Assembly (NCBI GenBank): GCA_030263665.1
Contig: SZPK01000030.1
Location: 1-64,000, forward strand
Direction: 5' to 3'
Origin: Villigracilis sp024434165
Lineage (GTDB): Bacteria > Chloroflexota > Anaerolineae > Anaerolineales > Villigracilaceae
DNA: 64,000 bases
Part shown: piece by piece, positions 10,301 to 18,114 of the stretch
Numbering within the stretch: position 1 is the stretch's first letter
Layout of the letters: each line of letters begins with the position of its first letter
Program-made: the position numbers and the translations under genes
The notes under the pieces: generated by a model
Database searches by the model: none
What the model was told of the DNA's origin: nothing
What the model saw: only the letters and a program-made list of their open reading frames with translations

Positions 10301-10870
10301 GACGTCAAACGCATTGCGGATGCCACCGATAAAATGCAGGTGCTGTTGAATGACCTGATCGAACTCTCCCGCATTGGGCGGCTGGTCAACCCGCCCCAGT
10401 CCGTGCCGTTCAACACGGTCGTCCACGAAGCGCTGGAGATCGTGCAGGGACGCCTCCTGGAGAACCGCGTGCAGGTGACCGTGCAGGAAAACATGCCCGG
10501 CGTTTACGGAGACCGCCAGCGTCTGGTGGAAGCCATGCAAAACCTGATAGACAACGCCGCCAAATTCATTGCAGCCGACCCGCGCATCGAGATCGGGCAG
10601 GAGGGTTTCGAAGACCGCAAACCCATCTTCTTCGTCCGCGACAACGGCATCGGCATTGACCCGGCTCACCACGACCGCATCTTCGGCTTGTTCAACAAAC
10701 TCGATACCGCCTCCGAGGGCACCGGCATTGGTCTCTCTCTCGTGAAGCGGATCGTCGAGCTTCATGGAGGCAGGATCTGGGTCCAGAGCGAAGCGGGGAA
10801 GGGGGCGACGTTCTACTTCACCCTGCCGCCTGCGGAGACAACCCCGCCTCCAACCGGACCCGAATCCTGA
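7331..10870 (+). CDS. Multi-sensor membrane histidine kinase, 1179 aa
   Basis: The order of parts is: about six membrane helices (residues ~30-190), a GAF domain (~205-370), three PAS domains (~395-500, ~515-630, ~645-760), a second GAF (~790-940), a HisKA segment with the phosphoacceptor His960 in TVSHDLKSP, and a HATPase_c domain with DNAAKF (N box), DNGIGID (G1) and GTGIGLSLV (G2). The first two PAS domains are near copies of each other (both contain EERFRKVF and ELIDLNGQ/ELIDIKGQ), pointing to an internal duplication. No receiver domain or adjacent response regulator is present, so it is an orphan kinase whose partner lies elsewhere. Confidence 0.92.
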   Translation: MTKMFEWLRRLFASPIFDDEEKTRSARILNGFGWSAIALLLALYFFQLVVDDWVSPFSKYLLPVLIGIILAAQAMLRRGYVRQAAAVSVILIWLTLTYQAYQANGLRDVTIVAYLTLILLASLLLGWRAGALMGAFILAAIWYFALEESWGVKHLSLNPPLSFARDLTVIFILSSILVYIMVSDLSRLLAEARLELRERLRAEEKLQLQTRYLTALHETAFGLLNRLELNPLLESILDRVSELFDTPNVALNLVLPDGSALKQVLGHGIFVQFDGMFTHRNEGVVGTTWATGRGVFIEDYSKWEGRLPEVEGMGFTGVVGAPLKSGQEVTGVLLVAYTDRRVEFTQEMALLLERLAALAALAIDNARLYEEAQNEIRERRFVEQDLRSSEERFRKVFNNSNIAITIVTLEEGVFLEANDAFWRLSGLSPEIALGRSSLELNLWDSPQERARFVDELRRNGSQQDVEVVFSGGEGSRTSRAYYELIDIKGQRCILCMFYDISGQRQAERALKESEERFRKVFHASPVAICITTLEEGRLLDANNAYWKLTGYDPSTSLGRDVEELNMWDSAEARRAFLAELTEKRSILNPNYEFTEAGSGKLRHVIALYELIDLNGQPCILSMFYDITEEKRAQTALASAEARTRAILNSIPDMIFEVSKDGVFLDFMASAGLSPVMKPSEFIGRTINNLFPPAIAEQTMFLLERALATGQLHAFEYGMPPGEEIQFFEARISAVTSESAIIMVRDISQRKWVETEREKLIRELEERNAESETLRESMAIVAEALDQSKAVSLILEQLDKVISYNSASVQLLYGDTLEIVSVRGLDPEAIHIGIRFPVDENEPSYPLLTGQIPYVLFDDIQIVSAAFRAPEHSNIHAWLAIPLRVKGQIIGIIALDGHRVGQFTKKHAELAVTYANQVAIALENARLFSELQAELAQRKKLIEELENKNAELERFTYTVSHDLKSPLITIKGFLGFLEQDASSGNLGRLRGDVKRIADATDKMQVLLNDLIELSRIGRLVNPPQSVPFNTVVHEALEIVQGRLLENRVQVTVQENMPGVYGDRQRLVEAMQNLIDNAAKFIAADPRIEIGQEGFEDRKPIFFVRDNGIGIDPAHHDRIFGLFNKLDTASEGTGIGLSLVKRIVELHGGRIWVQSEAGKGATFYFTLPPAETTPPPTGPES

Positions 10871-10913
10871 TTCATGATATAACTGGCGTATCTCATCCGG
10901 CGGAGGATTCTTC

Positions 10914-11819
10914 ATGAAGCACGCGGTCAGCATCAGCATTGGATCATCCAAACGCAACAAGGCTGTGGAAGTAAACCTGCTCGGCGAAACGGTGCGCATC
11001 GAACGCATCGGCACCGACGGCGACATGGAAGCCGCAGCGCTCAAGTACAAGGAGTTGGATGGCAAAGTGGATGCGTTCGGCGTCGGCGGCGCCGACCTGG
11101 GGGCAATCGTGGAAGGAAAGTTTTACCCGTTTCATTCCGTTCAAAAACTGGTTCGTTACGTCAAACAAACCCCTGTGGTGGACGGCGGCGGTCTCAAAAA
11201 CACGCTCGAAAACAAAGCGCCCGCCTTTCTCGACCGCACCATCGGCGATTACATCAACCAGCGCGGACGCAGGGTGATGGTCACCGTCGGCGTGGACCGC
11301 TGGGGGCTTTCCAGGTCCTTTGCCGAGGCGGGCTACGAGACCGTCTTCTGCGACCTGATGTTCGCGCTCGATATTCCGATTCCCATCCGCACCATGAAAG
11401 GCTTGCGGACCCTGGCGGCGCTGCTCATCCCCATCGTGACGCGCTTCCCGTTCGAGTGGTTGTATCCCACCGGCGAGAAACAGGACGAACACAAACCCAA
11501 ATTCGAGAAATGGTATCGGTGGGCGACCGTCGTTGCGGGCGACTGCCACTATATCAAACGTCACATGCCGTTCGATATGCAGGGCAAGGTCGTGGTCACC
11601 AACACCACCACGCCGGAAGACGTGGAATTCTTCCGCAAGTGCGGCGTGAAATATCTCGTCACCACCACGCCCGTGCTCGAAGGACGTTCCTTCGGCACGA
11701 ACATGATGGAAGCGGCGCTGGTGGCGGTCTCTGGCAAGAGACGCCCGCTTTCCTTCGGCGAATTAAGCGAAATGCTCGATAAACTCGGCTTCGAACCCCA
11801 ATTGCAGGAGTTGAACTGA
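10914..11819 (+). CDS. Quinate 5-dehydrogenase-like protein, 301 aa
   Basis: The sequence resembles a family usually labelled quinate 5-dehydrogenase in Gram-positive bacteria and Chloroflexi. It has a conserved FGVGGADLG segment near residue 60 and TVGVDRWGLSRSF near residue 125. That function has, to my knowledge, weak experimental support, so the name is provisional. The stop codon overlaps the ATG of the next gene by one base, and that gene in turn overlaps the PAP2 gene. The three are therefore almost certainly one transcript, which suggests a shared job, perhaps handling a nucleotide-activated or isoprenoid-linked intermediate. Confidence 0.65.
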   Translation: MKHAVSISIGSSKRNKAVEVNLLGETVRIERIGTDGDMEAAALKYKELDGKVDAFGVGGADLGAIVEGKFYPFHSVQKLVRYVKQTPVVDGGGLKNTLENKAPAFLDRTIGDYINQRGRRVMVTVGVDRWGLSRSFAEAGYETVFCDLMFALDIPIPIRTMKGLRTLAALLIPIVTRFPFEWLYPTGEKQDEHKPKFEKWYRWATVVAGDCHYIKRHMPFDMQGKVVVTNTTTPEDVEFFRKCGVKYLVTTTPVLEGRSFGTNMMEAALVAVSGKRRPLSFGELSEMLDKLGFEPQLQELN

Positions 11820-12670
11820 TGAAGATGAATGCGATTGTTACAGCCGGCGGGATCCCCCAGCCCGGCGACCCGCTCTACACCTATTCCAACGGCGACTCCA
11901 AAGCCCTGATTGACGTGGCAGGCAAGCCCATGATCCAGTGGGTGCTCGACGCGCTCGGCGATGCAAAAACAGTGGACCAGGTCATTGTCATCGGTCTTTC
12001 CCCAAAAAGCGGACTGACCTGCAAGAAGCCCCTGCATTACATCTCAAACCAGGGACGCATGCTGGCAAACATCGTCGTCGGTGTGAACAAATCGCTGGAA
12101 CTGAACCCAAAAGGCGAATACGTCCTCATCGTTTCCGCCGACATCCCCTCCCTCAAAGCCGACATGGTGGACTGGCTGGTGAAAACGTCCATGCAGACGC
12201 GCGAGGATATTTACTATGGCGTCTGCCCGCGTCCGGTAATGGAGGCGCGCTTCCCCACCTCGAACCGCACCTACACCAAACTGAAGGACATCGAAGTCTG
12301 CGGCGCAGACATCAACATCGCCCACGTCCGCATGGCGACGGAGCACCTCGACACCTGGGAGCAGTTGATCGGCAACCGCAAGAGTCCCCTGCGGCAGGCG
12401 GCGATCATCGGGCTGGGCACCGCCTTCAAGTATTTCACCGGTCAATTCACTTTGCAGGAACTGGTCGAAGTAGTGACCCGCAGAATCGGAATCACGGGAC
12501 GCGCCATCATCTGGGACCGCGCCGAACCCTGCATGGATGTGGACAAACCGCACCAGCTCGAGATCATGCGCGCAGACCTGGCTCACCAACAGCGCGAAGC
12601 CGAAAGAAAATCCGCACCCAGACCCGCGAAAACAAAATCAAAAGGGAAGGTGAAGGCAAGGAAAAGATGA
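11819..12670 (+). CDS. NTP transferase domain protein (MobA/GlmU-N-like), 283 aa
   Basis: The N-terminus AIVTAGGIPQPGDP followed by KALIDVAGKPMIQWVLDAL is the nucleotide-binding pattern of NTP-transferase-fold enzymes, although the usual GxGTR is replaced by GGIPQPG. SADIPSL near residue 103 is the expected metal-binding Asp region. The C-terminal 25 residues are Lys/Arg-rich. The product is probably a nucleotidyl group carrier, with the sugar or cofactor unknown. The gene is translationally coupled to both neighbours (a 1-base overlap upstream and ATGA downstream). Confidence 0.8.
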   Translation: MKMNAIVTAGGIPQPGDPLYTYSNGDSKALIDVAGKPMIQWVLDALGDAKTVDQVIVIGLSPKSGLTCKKPLHYISNQGRMLANIVVGVNKSLELNPKGEYVLIVSADIPSLKADMVDWLVKTSMQTREDIYYGVCPRPVMEARFPTSNRTYTKLKDIEVCGADINIAHVRMATEHLDTWEQLIGNRKSPLRQAAIIGLGTAFKYFTGQFTLQELVEVVTRRIGITGRAIIWDRAEPCMDVDKPHQLEIMRADLAHQQREAERKSAPRPAKTKSKGKVKARKR

Positions 12671-13227
12671 ACCTTCGTTCCATCCTCGAACTCGATGCCC
12701 GACTTTCCAGTCAAATGCGCGTTGCTGAAAAGCCGGGTTTTTTACGCAGCCTCTCCATCTTCTTTGCCCACTCCGGCGACTCGTGGTTTTGGGCGGCGGC
12801 GCTCATCGCTGCCTGGTTCTTCAGTAATTCCGAATGGAAACGCTGGGAAACGGTCGAATTCTTCGGCATCGGCGGGCTGGCGGCAGTGGTGCTTATCGTC
12901 AAGTTTTTGGTGAGGCGGAAACGCCCGGAGGGGGAATGGGGCGGGATCTACCGAAACACCGACCCGCACTCCTTCCCATCGGGACACGCCGCCCGCGCCT
13001 TCCTCATTGCGGTGGTGGGAACGGCTCTTGCCCCGCCCTGGCTTGCCCTTGCTCTCTGGGTTTGGGCGCCGCTGGTGGCTCTTTCCCGCGTTGCGATGGG
13101 CGTGCATTATCTTTCCGATATCCTCGCCGGGGCGGCGCTGGGCATCGCGGTGGGGCTGCTCGGCTTGCAGTTTTACCAATTCCTCGTGGATTGGTTCGCC
13201 TCGCTGACCGGTTTTCTGTTCTGGTAA
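12667..13227 (+). CDS. PAP2-family membrane phosphatase, 186 aa
   Basis: The three PAP2 motifs are present: KFLVRRKRP, PSGHAAR and SRVAMGVHYLSD, carrying the catalytic histidines. Four to five hydrophobic helices match the lipid-phosphatase group (undecaprenyl-diphosphate or phosphatidate phosphatases). The start at 12667 is chosen because its ATG overlaps the stop of the NTP transferase (ATGA). A longer in-frame extension upstream only reads through that gene in another frame. Dephosphorylation of an isoprenyl or lipid phosphate at the membrane is inferred from the family. Confidence 0.88.
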   Translation: MNLRSILELDARLSSQMRVAEKPGFLRSLSIFFAHSGDSWFWAAALIAAWFFSNSEWKRWETVEFFGIGGLAAVVLIVKFLVRRKRPEGEWGGIYRNTDPHSFPSGHAARAFLIAVVGTALAPPWLALALWVWAPLVALSRVAMGVHYLSDILAGAALGIAVGLLGLQFYQFLVDWFASLTGFLFW

Positions 13228-13316
13228 GGGTTTTTCCCGCCAGAAACGGAAGAGCCGTTAATCTGCAATCAACGCGACAGATTCTTCTGCAAGCATGACC
13301 TGTAGGAAATCTTTTC

Positions 13317-13715
13317 ATGAAGACTCACACCTTCCGCCTCATACCCGGCGCAGACCTGTTCGACTCCATCGAAGAGTTTGTCCGGGGGAATGCCATCGAA
13401 GCCGGCTGCGTTTTATCGGGCGTCGGCAGCCTGACACACGCCACCCTGCGCCTCGCCAACCGCAGTCACTTCAACGACTATGACGGTCACTTCGAGATCG
13501 TTTCCATCACCGGCACGGTCTCGGTGCACGGCTCGCACCTGCACATCGCCATCTCCGACGGCCGCGGCGCGACCATCGGCGGACACCTCGTCGGCGGGTG
13601 CAAAATCTACACCACCGCCGAGATCGTTTTGCTCGAATTGGACGATGTCATTTACAAACGGGAAATGTACGAAAACGATTCAGGATATGAGGAACTGAAA
13701 GTATATAAAAAGTAA
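13317..13715 (+). CDS. PPC/DUF296-domain protein, 132 aa
   Basis: The whole protein is one PPC (DUF296) domain: LIPGADLFDSIEEFV at the start, GSLTHATLR, then the hallmark HLHIAISDGRGATIGGHL and the closing EIVLLEL. In plants this domain is tied to AT-hook DNA-binding proteins; stand-alone bacterial forms are small trimeric proteins of unclear function. A short gap of ~90 bases separates it from the PAP2 gene. A GC-rich terminator (13716-13734) follows the stop at once. Confidence 0.88.
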   Translation: MKTHTFRLIPGADLFDSIEEFVRGNAIEAGCVLSGVGSLTHATLRLANRSHFNDYDGHFEIVSITGTVSVHGSHLHIAISDGRGATIGGHLVGGCKIYTTAEIVLLELDDVIYKREMYENDSGYEELKVYKK

Positions 13716-13734
13716 GGGCGCGGTTATCGCGCCC
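13716..13734. terminator. Shared terminator between convergent genes
   Basis: GGGCGCG (13716-13722) and CGCGCCC (13728-13734) form a 7-bp GC stem with loop GTTAT. It follows the PPC stop directly and contains the stop codon of the leftward EcfA gene (13724-13726). The T-tract is poor in both directions. Confidence 0.5.
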
Positions 13735-14527
13735 TTGCAATGACATCGAGGAACTCTTCCTGCGTCGTCACCGTTTCCTTCAACCCCAGCCTCTTTCCCA
13801 ACCGCGTCAACTGCGGGGGGTCAACGTACGTTTGCGCCAATAGCTCCTCTTCACCCAGCACTTCCCGCGCGGGACCATCCAGCAATACCTGTCCGTTCGA
13901 TAATGCGATCACGCGCTCGAAGTTCTCGGCGCAGAAATCAATATCGTGCGTGATGGTGACGACGGTCTTGCCCTCCTTCTTCAGCCCGGCGATGACGTTG
14001 GCGATCCGCGCCACGTTGACGGCGTCCTGCCCGGTGGTCGGCTCGTCGAAGATGACGATGGGCGTATCCATGGCGATGATGGACGCCAGCGCGATCATCT
14101 TGCGCCAGGCGGGCGAGAGATCGTAGGGGTTGGTCTCGATCTGGCTGCTCAGTTCGGTCCACGCCAGCGCGCGCCAGACGAGTTCGTCGGTCTTTTCTTT
14201 GGAATACCCCAAATTGCGCGGACCAAATGCCACCTCGCTCAGAACATCCCTTGAAAACAATTGCTCATCGGGATTTTGGAAAACATACCCCACCCGCGAA
14301 GCCAGTTTTGCGACGGAATATTTCGTCGTCTCCCAACCGCCGATGAAGACCGAGCCGGAGGCCGGCTTGAGCAGTCCGTTGAAGTGACGCACGAGCGTGG
14401 TCTTGCCTGCACCGTTCTGCCCGATGATGGCAACCTGCTCGCCGGACCCAATGGAGAGGCGGATGCCTTTCAAGGCTTCCACGCCGGCGGGATAGGTGAA
14501 ACGAAGGTCTTTGATTTCGATGTTCAT
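13724..14527 (-). CDS. ecfA: ECF transporter ATPase with unusual signature motif, 267 aa
   Basis: Walker A is GQNGAGKTT, the Q-loop region is VGYVFQNPDEQLFS, and Walker B is VIFDEPTTGQD, all typical of energy-coupling factor ATPases. The ABC signature is not LSGGQ but LSPAWRKMIALAS, an unusual form. The ATG overlaps the stop of the second ATPase (ATGA), so the two form one heterodimer-encoding unit with EcfT. With the S-component and the nucleoside enzymes upstream on the same strand, uptake of a nucleoside-type substrate is the best guess. Confidence 0.9.
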   Translation of the reverse strand: MNIEIKDLRFTYPAGVEALKGIRLSIGSGEQVAIIGQNGAGKTTLVRHFNGLLKPASGSVFIGGWETTKYSVAKLASRVGYVFQNPDEQLFSRDVLSEVAFGPRNLGYSKEKTDELVWRALAWTELSSQIETNPYDLSPAWRKMIALASIIAMDTPIVIFDEPTTGQDAVNVARIANVIAGLKKEGKTVVTITHDIDFCAENFERVIALSNGQVLLDGPAREVLGEEELLAQTYVDPPQLTRLGKRLGLKETVTTQEEFLDVIARAR

Positions 14528-15381
14528 TTTTTATGTCCGGGGGCGGAGGCAAACCCCTCCACCGCTTCATCCAACGTGACGGGCAGATTTTCCCGCTTCC
14601 ACAACCCGCGCTTCTTCGCTTCTCTCGCCGCGGATGTGTAACGCGAAATGGCGAACCCGTTTTCCACCAGCAGGTCGGAGGTGAGCACTTCGTTCGGTTT
14701 GCCTTCCAACAATATTCGACCGTCTTTTAGCGCCACCACGCGGTCGGCGAAATTGGCGATCCATTCCACTTTGTGTTCCGCCATGACGACGGTCATGCCT
14801 TCCTCCGCCATTTTGCGAATCACACCGAAGACTTCGCGCGTGCCAATGGGGTCCATTTGCGAGGTCGGTTCGTCGAGGACGAGCAGCTTTGGCTGCATGA
14901 CCAGGATCGAGGTCAGGGCGACGCGCTGCTGCTGACCGCCGGAGAGCGAATAGGGGGAACGGTCCGCCAGGTCGCGGATGCCCGTCAGTTCCATCGCCTC
15001 CTCCACGCGGACCTTCATCTCTTCGCGCGGGACCCCGGTGTTTTCCAAGCCGAAAGCGATTTCCTCGAAGACGGTGTATTTCGCGCCCGAAATCTGGTTG
15101 AAGGGATTCTGGAACGCCAGCCCCACGTTCAAGACCCATTCATCCAGCGTGGACTTGCCCGAATCCATCCCCGCGACTTCGACGAAGCCGGTCAGTTCAC
15201 CCTTGAAGAAATGCGGCACGAACCCCGCCAGCGTATAGCACAACGTGGATTTGCCCGCGCCGTTCGGTCCGATCACAGCCACGAACTCGCCCTCATTGAC
15301 CTGCAGGTTGATGTTTTGCAAAACGGGCGTTTTGGTCAGCGGATATTTGTATGTGACGTTTTGAAGGGTTACGAATGCCAT
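14524..15381 (-). CDS. ecfA: ECF transporter ATPase, 285 aa
   Basis: Walker A GPNGAGKST, Q-loop AFQNPFNQI, a canonical signature LSGGQQQRVAL and Walker B LVLDEPTSQMDP are all present. AEHKVEWI is the H-loop region. A C-terminal ~60 residue extension is typical of EcfA proteins. It overlaps the EcfT gene by 13 bases at its 5-prime end and the other ATPase by 4 at its 3-prime end. It supplies the fully canonical ATP site that would pair with the partner carrying the altered signature. Confidence 0.92.
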   Translation of the reverse strand: MAFVTLQNVTYKYPLTKTPVLQNINLQVNEGEFVAVIGPNGAGKSTLCYTLAGFVPHFFKGELTGFVEVAGMDSGKSTLDEWVLNVGLAFQNPFNQISGAKYTVFEEIAFGLENTGVPREEMKVRVEEAMELTGIRDLADRSPYSLSGGQQQRVALTSILVMQPKLLVLDEPTSQMDPIGTREVFGVIRKMAEEGMTVVMAEHKVEWIANFADRVVALKDGRILLEGKPNEVLTSDLLVENGFAISRYTSAAREAKKRGLWKRENLPVTLDEAVEGFASAPGHKK

Positions 15382-16148
15382 AGGTTAAGCGCGATGGAAG
15401 CCAGGACGAGGACGACCAGAAACCAGCGTAAGCCCCGGTCGAAGCGCGTATCCGGGATTTCGTGCAGGGAGGTTTTTTGTCTTTTGGATGTGAAACCGCG
15501 CGCTTCGATGGCAATGGCGCGTTCCTCCACTTCCACAAGCGAGCCGAACACCAGCGGACCCACGAGTGGAATCAACGCACCGGCGCGTTTGAAGAAACTG
15601 CCTTCCGTATCCAAGCCGCGCGAGCGTTGGGCGGCAATGATGGTCATGGATTTGGACTGTATCTGAGGGATGATTTGAAGCGTGGAAATGACGACGTAGG
15701 CGAACTGCGAGGGCAGGCCGCGCCGAGTCAGGTCGGACATCAATTCGCTGGGATGCGTGGTCAGCAGGAACAACGTAAACGCCGAGATCATCACAAAGAT
15801 ACGCATGGCGTTGCCGAGAGCGAACATCAGACTCTCGCGGGTGACATCCAGAAAATAAAACTCAAAGATGACTTCCCCGCCGACGGGTTGAAAGAACGCC
15901 TGCATCAGGAAAAGGAATGTCGCCGCCGGCAGGATCAGTTGAAACGCCGCCCTGAAGAATTCCCGGCTTACTTTCCCGAGCAGGCTCAGCAAGGGAACGA
16001 AAAGCACGGCAAGGAGATGGGGAGTCCAATACCAGGGAGAGAGAAAGGCGATGAGGATGAGCGTCATGACCAGCGTCAGCTTGGTCAGCGGATTAAGGCG
16101 GTGGATGACGCTATCCCGTTTGATGTGAAAGGAAAGCCGCTCGTGCAT
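15369..16148 (-). CDS. ecfT: ECF transporter transmembrane coupling protein EcfT, 259 aa
   Basis: The family pattern is seen: RLNPLTKL near residue 18, five or so membrane helices, and the coupling-helix signature AAQRSRGLDTEG followed by EARGF, in which the two Ala-Arg-Gly-type motifs contact the ATPases. EcfT joins the two EcfA subunits to a substrate-binding S-component in the membrane. The upstream 260 bases contain a minus-strand terminator and a palindromic repeat, so this half of the system may be transcribed partly on its own. Confidence 0.92.
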   Translation of the reverse strand: MHERLSFHIKRDSVIHRLNPLTKLTLVMTLILIAFLSPWYWTPHLLAVLFVPLLSLLGKVSREFFRAAFQLILPAATFLFLMQAFFQPVGGEVIFEFYFLDVTRESLMFALGNAMRIFVMISAFTLFLLTTHPSELMSDLTRRGLPSQFAYVVISTLQIIPQIQSKSMTIIAAQRSRGLDTEGSFFKRAGALIPLVGPLVFGSLVEVEERAIAIEARGFTSKRQKTSLHEIPDTRFDRGLRWFLVVLVLASIALNLWHS

Positions 16149-16167
16149 AGAAGCCGATTATAAACGC

Positions 16168-16197
16168 AAAAAAGAGACCGGGTTTTTGCCCGGTCTC
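16168..16197 (-). terminator. Rho-independent terminator inside the ECF cluster
   Basis: GAGACCGGG (16174-16182) and CCCGGTCTC (16189-16197) form a perfect 9-bp stem. On the minus strand it is followed by TTTTTTG. It would stop transcripts coming from the S-component gene just 20 bases before the EcfT start, so ecfT either has its own promoter below it or depends on read-through. Confidence 0.75.
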
Positions 16198-16236
16198 CTC
16201 TTCTGGTTTTGCTTCCTTACCCACCTTATGCGGTTG

Positions 16237-16374
16237 AACGCAGGGGCGATCTGTCGGGTTTTAGAAACCGCCTGGTCGTATAGGAAGAATCTCCGGCTGC
16301 CCGTTCTTAAGGCGACCCTCCCTTTACATGACGAAGTTCTTTTGGAGGTGGACGGGTCGCCCCTACGGCGTAAG
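16237..16374. repeat. GGGGCG-type inverted-repeat element
   Basis: AGGGGCGA near 16238 and its reverse complement TCGCCCCT ending near 16374 bound ~137 bases with no gene. The element sits between ecfS and ecfT. The same arms recur at 1393-1490 and, as compact palindromes, at 27668-27686 and 33378-33396. Confidence 0.5.
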
Positions 16375-16408
16375 GCGAGTACCTTATGTCCGGGGAAGGC
16401 GGGTGAAT

Positions 16409-17098
16409 TTATCCGCCCAGGATGCCGCGCAGCAGGAACGCCGCGAACAGCACCAACAAGACCACCACGCCGATGGCGATGTAGAGTTGGTTCTTGCCCG
16501 CGCCGGCTTCCACTTCCACCTGTTGCGCTTTGGGGTAACCGCCAATGGTGCGCTTGGGCAAACCGAGGACGATGGCGAAGGCGATCATGGCGGTTGTGAT
16601 CTTATCAACAGGTTCCACCAGGAAGTTCGTGCTGAACACCGCCTGCCAAACGCCTTTGCCGGTTTCAAGCAGATAAGCGGTGATGAAGGATGAACCGCTG
16701 GCAGTGATTCCGCCGTAAAGATACACGGCAATCGGCGTCGAGACGATGGCGGCGGTAAGCGCAACAACGAAGCCTGTCACGACCACCTTCCACCAGGATT
16801 TGAAAAAGCCCCAGCCAGCCATGCGTCCAGCCATATAACCGATCATGGCAGCCACGGGCCACCAGGGCAGCGCGTTCGGGTCAATGGCAATGCCCCAGAT
16901 GACGTTTGAAAGCGTGCCTGTCAGCGCGCCAGCCCACGGTCCGCACAAAGCCGCCACCAGTACGGTGCCGATGGAGTCAAGATACACAGGCAGTTTGAGC
17001 AGCACCACAATCTGCCCCATGGCAATATTGATGGCAATCGCAACGACGATCAGTACCCAGGTTTGGGTATTAAAGTTGTTCTTGATTTTCTCCAGCAT
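16409..17098 (-). CDS. ECF transporter substrate-binding S-component, 229 aa
   Basis: The protein has about six membrane helices with an ECF S-component flavour: VLIVVAIAINIAMGQ at the start, then YLDSIGTVLVAALCGPWAGALTG, a pattern common to several S-component families. The ligand cannot be read from the sequence. The adjacent nucleoside hydrolase and ribokinase make a nucleoside the likely one. The start at 17098 is preferred over an upstream in-frame start because GGAGGA lies just before it. A terminator at 16168-16197 follows. Confidence 0.85.
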   Translation of the reverse strand: MLEKIKNNFNTQTWVLIVVAIAINIAMGQIVVLLKLPVYLDSIGTVLVAALCGPWAGALTGTLSNVIWGIAIDPNALPWWPVAAMIGYMAGRMAGWGFFKSWWKVVVTGFVVALTAAIVSTPIAVYLYGGITASGSSFITAYLLETGKGVWQAVFSTNFLVEPVDKITTAMIAFAIVLGLPKRTIGGYPKAQQVEVEAGAGKNQLYIAIGVVVLLVLFAAFLLRGILGG

Positions 17099-17163
17099 GG
17101 TTTCCTCCGAGGGGTTGATGAAATCAATTACACAACTATCATAACACTTCTGCTCGCAGGTTG

Positions 17164-18114
17164 TCACGGGATTTCCCGCGCCAGCCTCTCCATCCGCTCC
17201 AGGAACAGATCCATGAACATGCGCGGGCGCACACCCATCGCCACTTTCATGTTCGCGGGTTTCTTTTCATAATTATAAAAATCGGCGAACGTATTGCCCA
17301 GCCCCACGCCGGTGGAAATATCCACGTCCACCACCAGATTCTGGTAGCCGCAGATCTCCGGCATGAAGGTCAGCGCCAGCGTCATCGGGTCGTTGATGAC
17401 GCAGCCCTCGATGTTTTGGTACTCGTCGTGGAATTCCATATAGAAGCGCGTCGAGTCTGCGATGAATTTCGTGATCGGCGAAGCGATTTTCAGAAGCCGG
17501 TCCAGATCGTCCTTCGTGAAGATGCACTGGTAGGTCACGTCCAGCGGCGTGAGCGTAATCGGCATGCCCGAATGGAAAACAACGTGCGCCGCGTGCGGGT
17601 CCACGAACGTGTTGAACTCCGCCAGCGCGGTGGTGTTGCCCGGGTGCTGAATCGCGCCGCCCATGATGAACACTTCCCTGACGTTCTGCACGATGCGCGG
17701 TTCTTTACGGATCGCCAATGCGACGTTCGTCAGCGGACCGAGCGCCGCCAGCGTGACCTCTCCCGGGCGGGACATGATCTGCTCGATCAGGTAATCGCTT
17801 CCATGCCGGACCTGGGGTTTGGTCGCCGGTTCCGGGAGTTGAGCATACCCGAGACCGCTTGCCCCGTGCGTCTCCGGGCCGAGCAGGGATTCCTTCACCA
17901 GCGGCACGTCGCAGCCTTTGAAGACGGGGATGTGGCTGGCATGGGCAAGTTCCAGAACGGCAAGCGTATTCTTCGTCACCTGTTCGGTGGAGGCGTTGCC
18001 GTGAATCGTGCTGATTCCGTCGAGGACGATCTCCGGCGAAGCCAGCGCCAGCAGGATGGCAAGCGAGTCGTCAATTCCGGGATCGGTGTCTAAAATGATG
18101 TGTTTTGGGGACAT
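17164..18114 (-). CDS. Inosine/uridine-preferring nucleoside hydrolase, 316 aa
   Basis: The N-terminal ILDTDPGIDDSLAI is the calcium-binding aspartate cluster of the IU-nucleoside hydrolase family, and NDPMTLAL near residue 240 carries the C-terminal metal ligand. The enzyme splits a ribonucleoside into base and ribose. The gene overlaps ribokinase by 25 bases, so the ribose freed here can be phosphorylated at once. Together with the S-component 65 bases downstream this forms an uptake and salvage unit. Base preference cannot be judged. Confidence 0.92.
   Translation of the reverse strand: MSPKHIILDTDPGIDDSLAILLALASPEIVLDGISTIHGNASTEQVTKNTLAVLELAHASHIPVFKGCDVPLVKESLLGPETHGASGLGYAQLPEPATKPQVRHGSDYLIEQIMSRPGEVTLAALGPLTNVALAIRKEPRIVQNVREVFIMGGAIQHPGNTTALAEFNTFVDPHAAHVVFHSGMPITLTPLDVTYQCIFTKDDLDRLLKIASPITKFIADSTRFYMEFHDEYQNIEGCVINDPMTLALTFMPEICGYQNLVVDVDISTGVGLGNTFADFYNYEKKPANMKVAMGVRPRMFMDLFLERMERLAREIP

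Noticed and set aside
8612..11065. An 817-codon open frame on the minus strand
   Set aside because: It lies opposite the histidine kinase, which has complete domain motifs. The antisense protein has none.
11938..12666. N-terminal extension of the PAP2 gene
   Set aside because: It overlaps the NTP transferase gene in another frame and has no family similarity; the ATGA overlap at 12667 gives the proper start.
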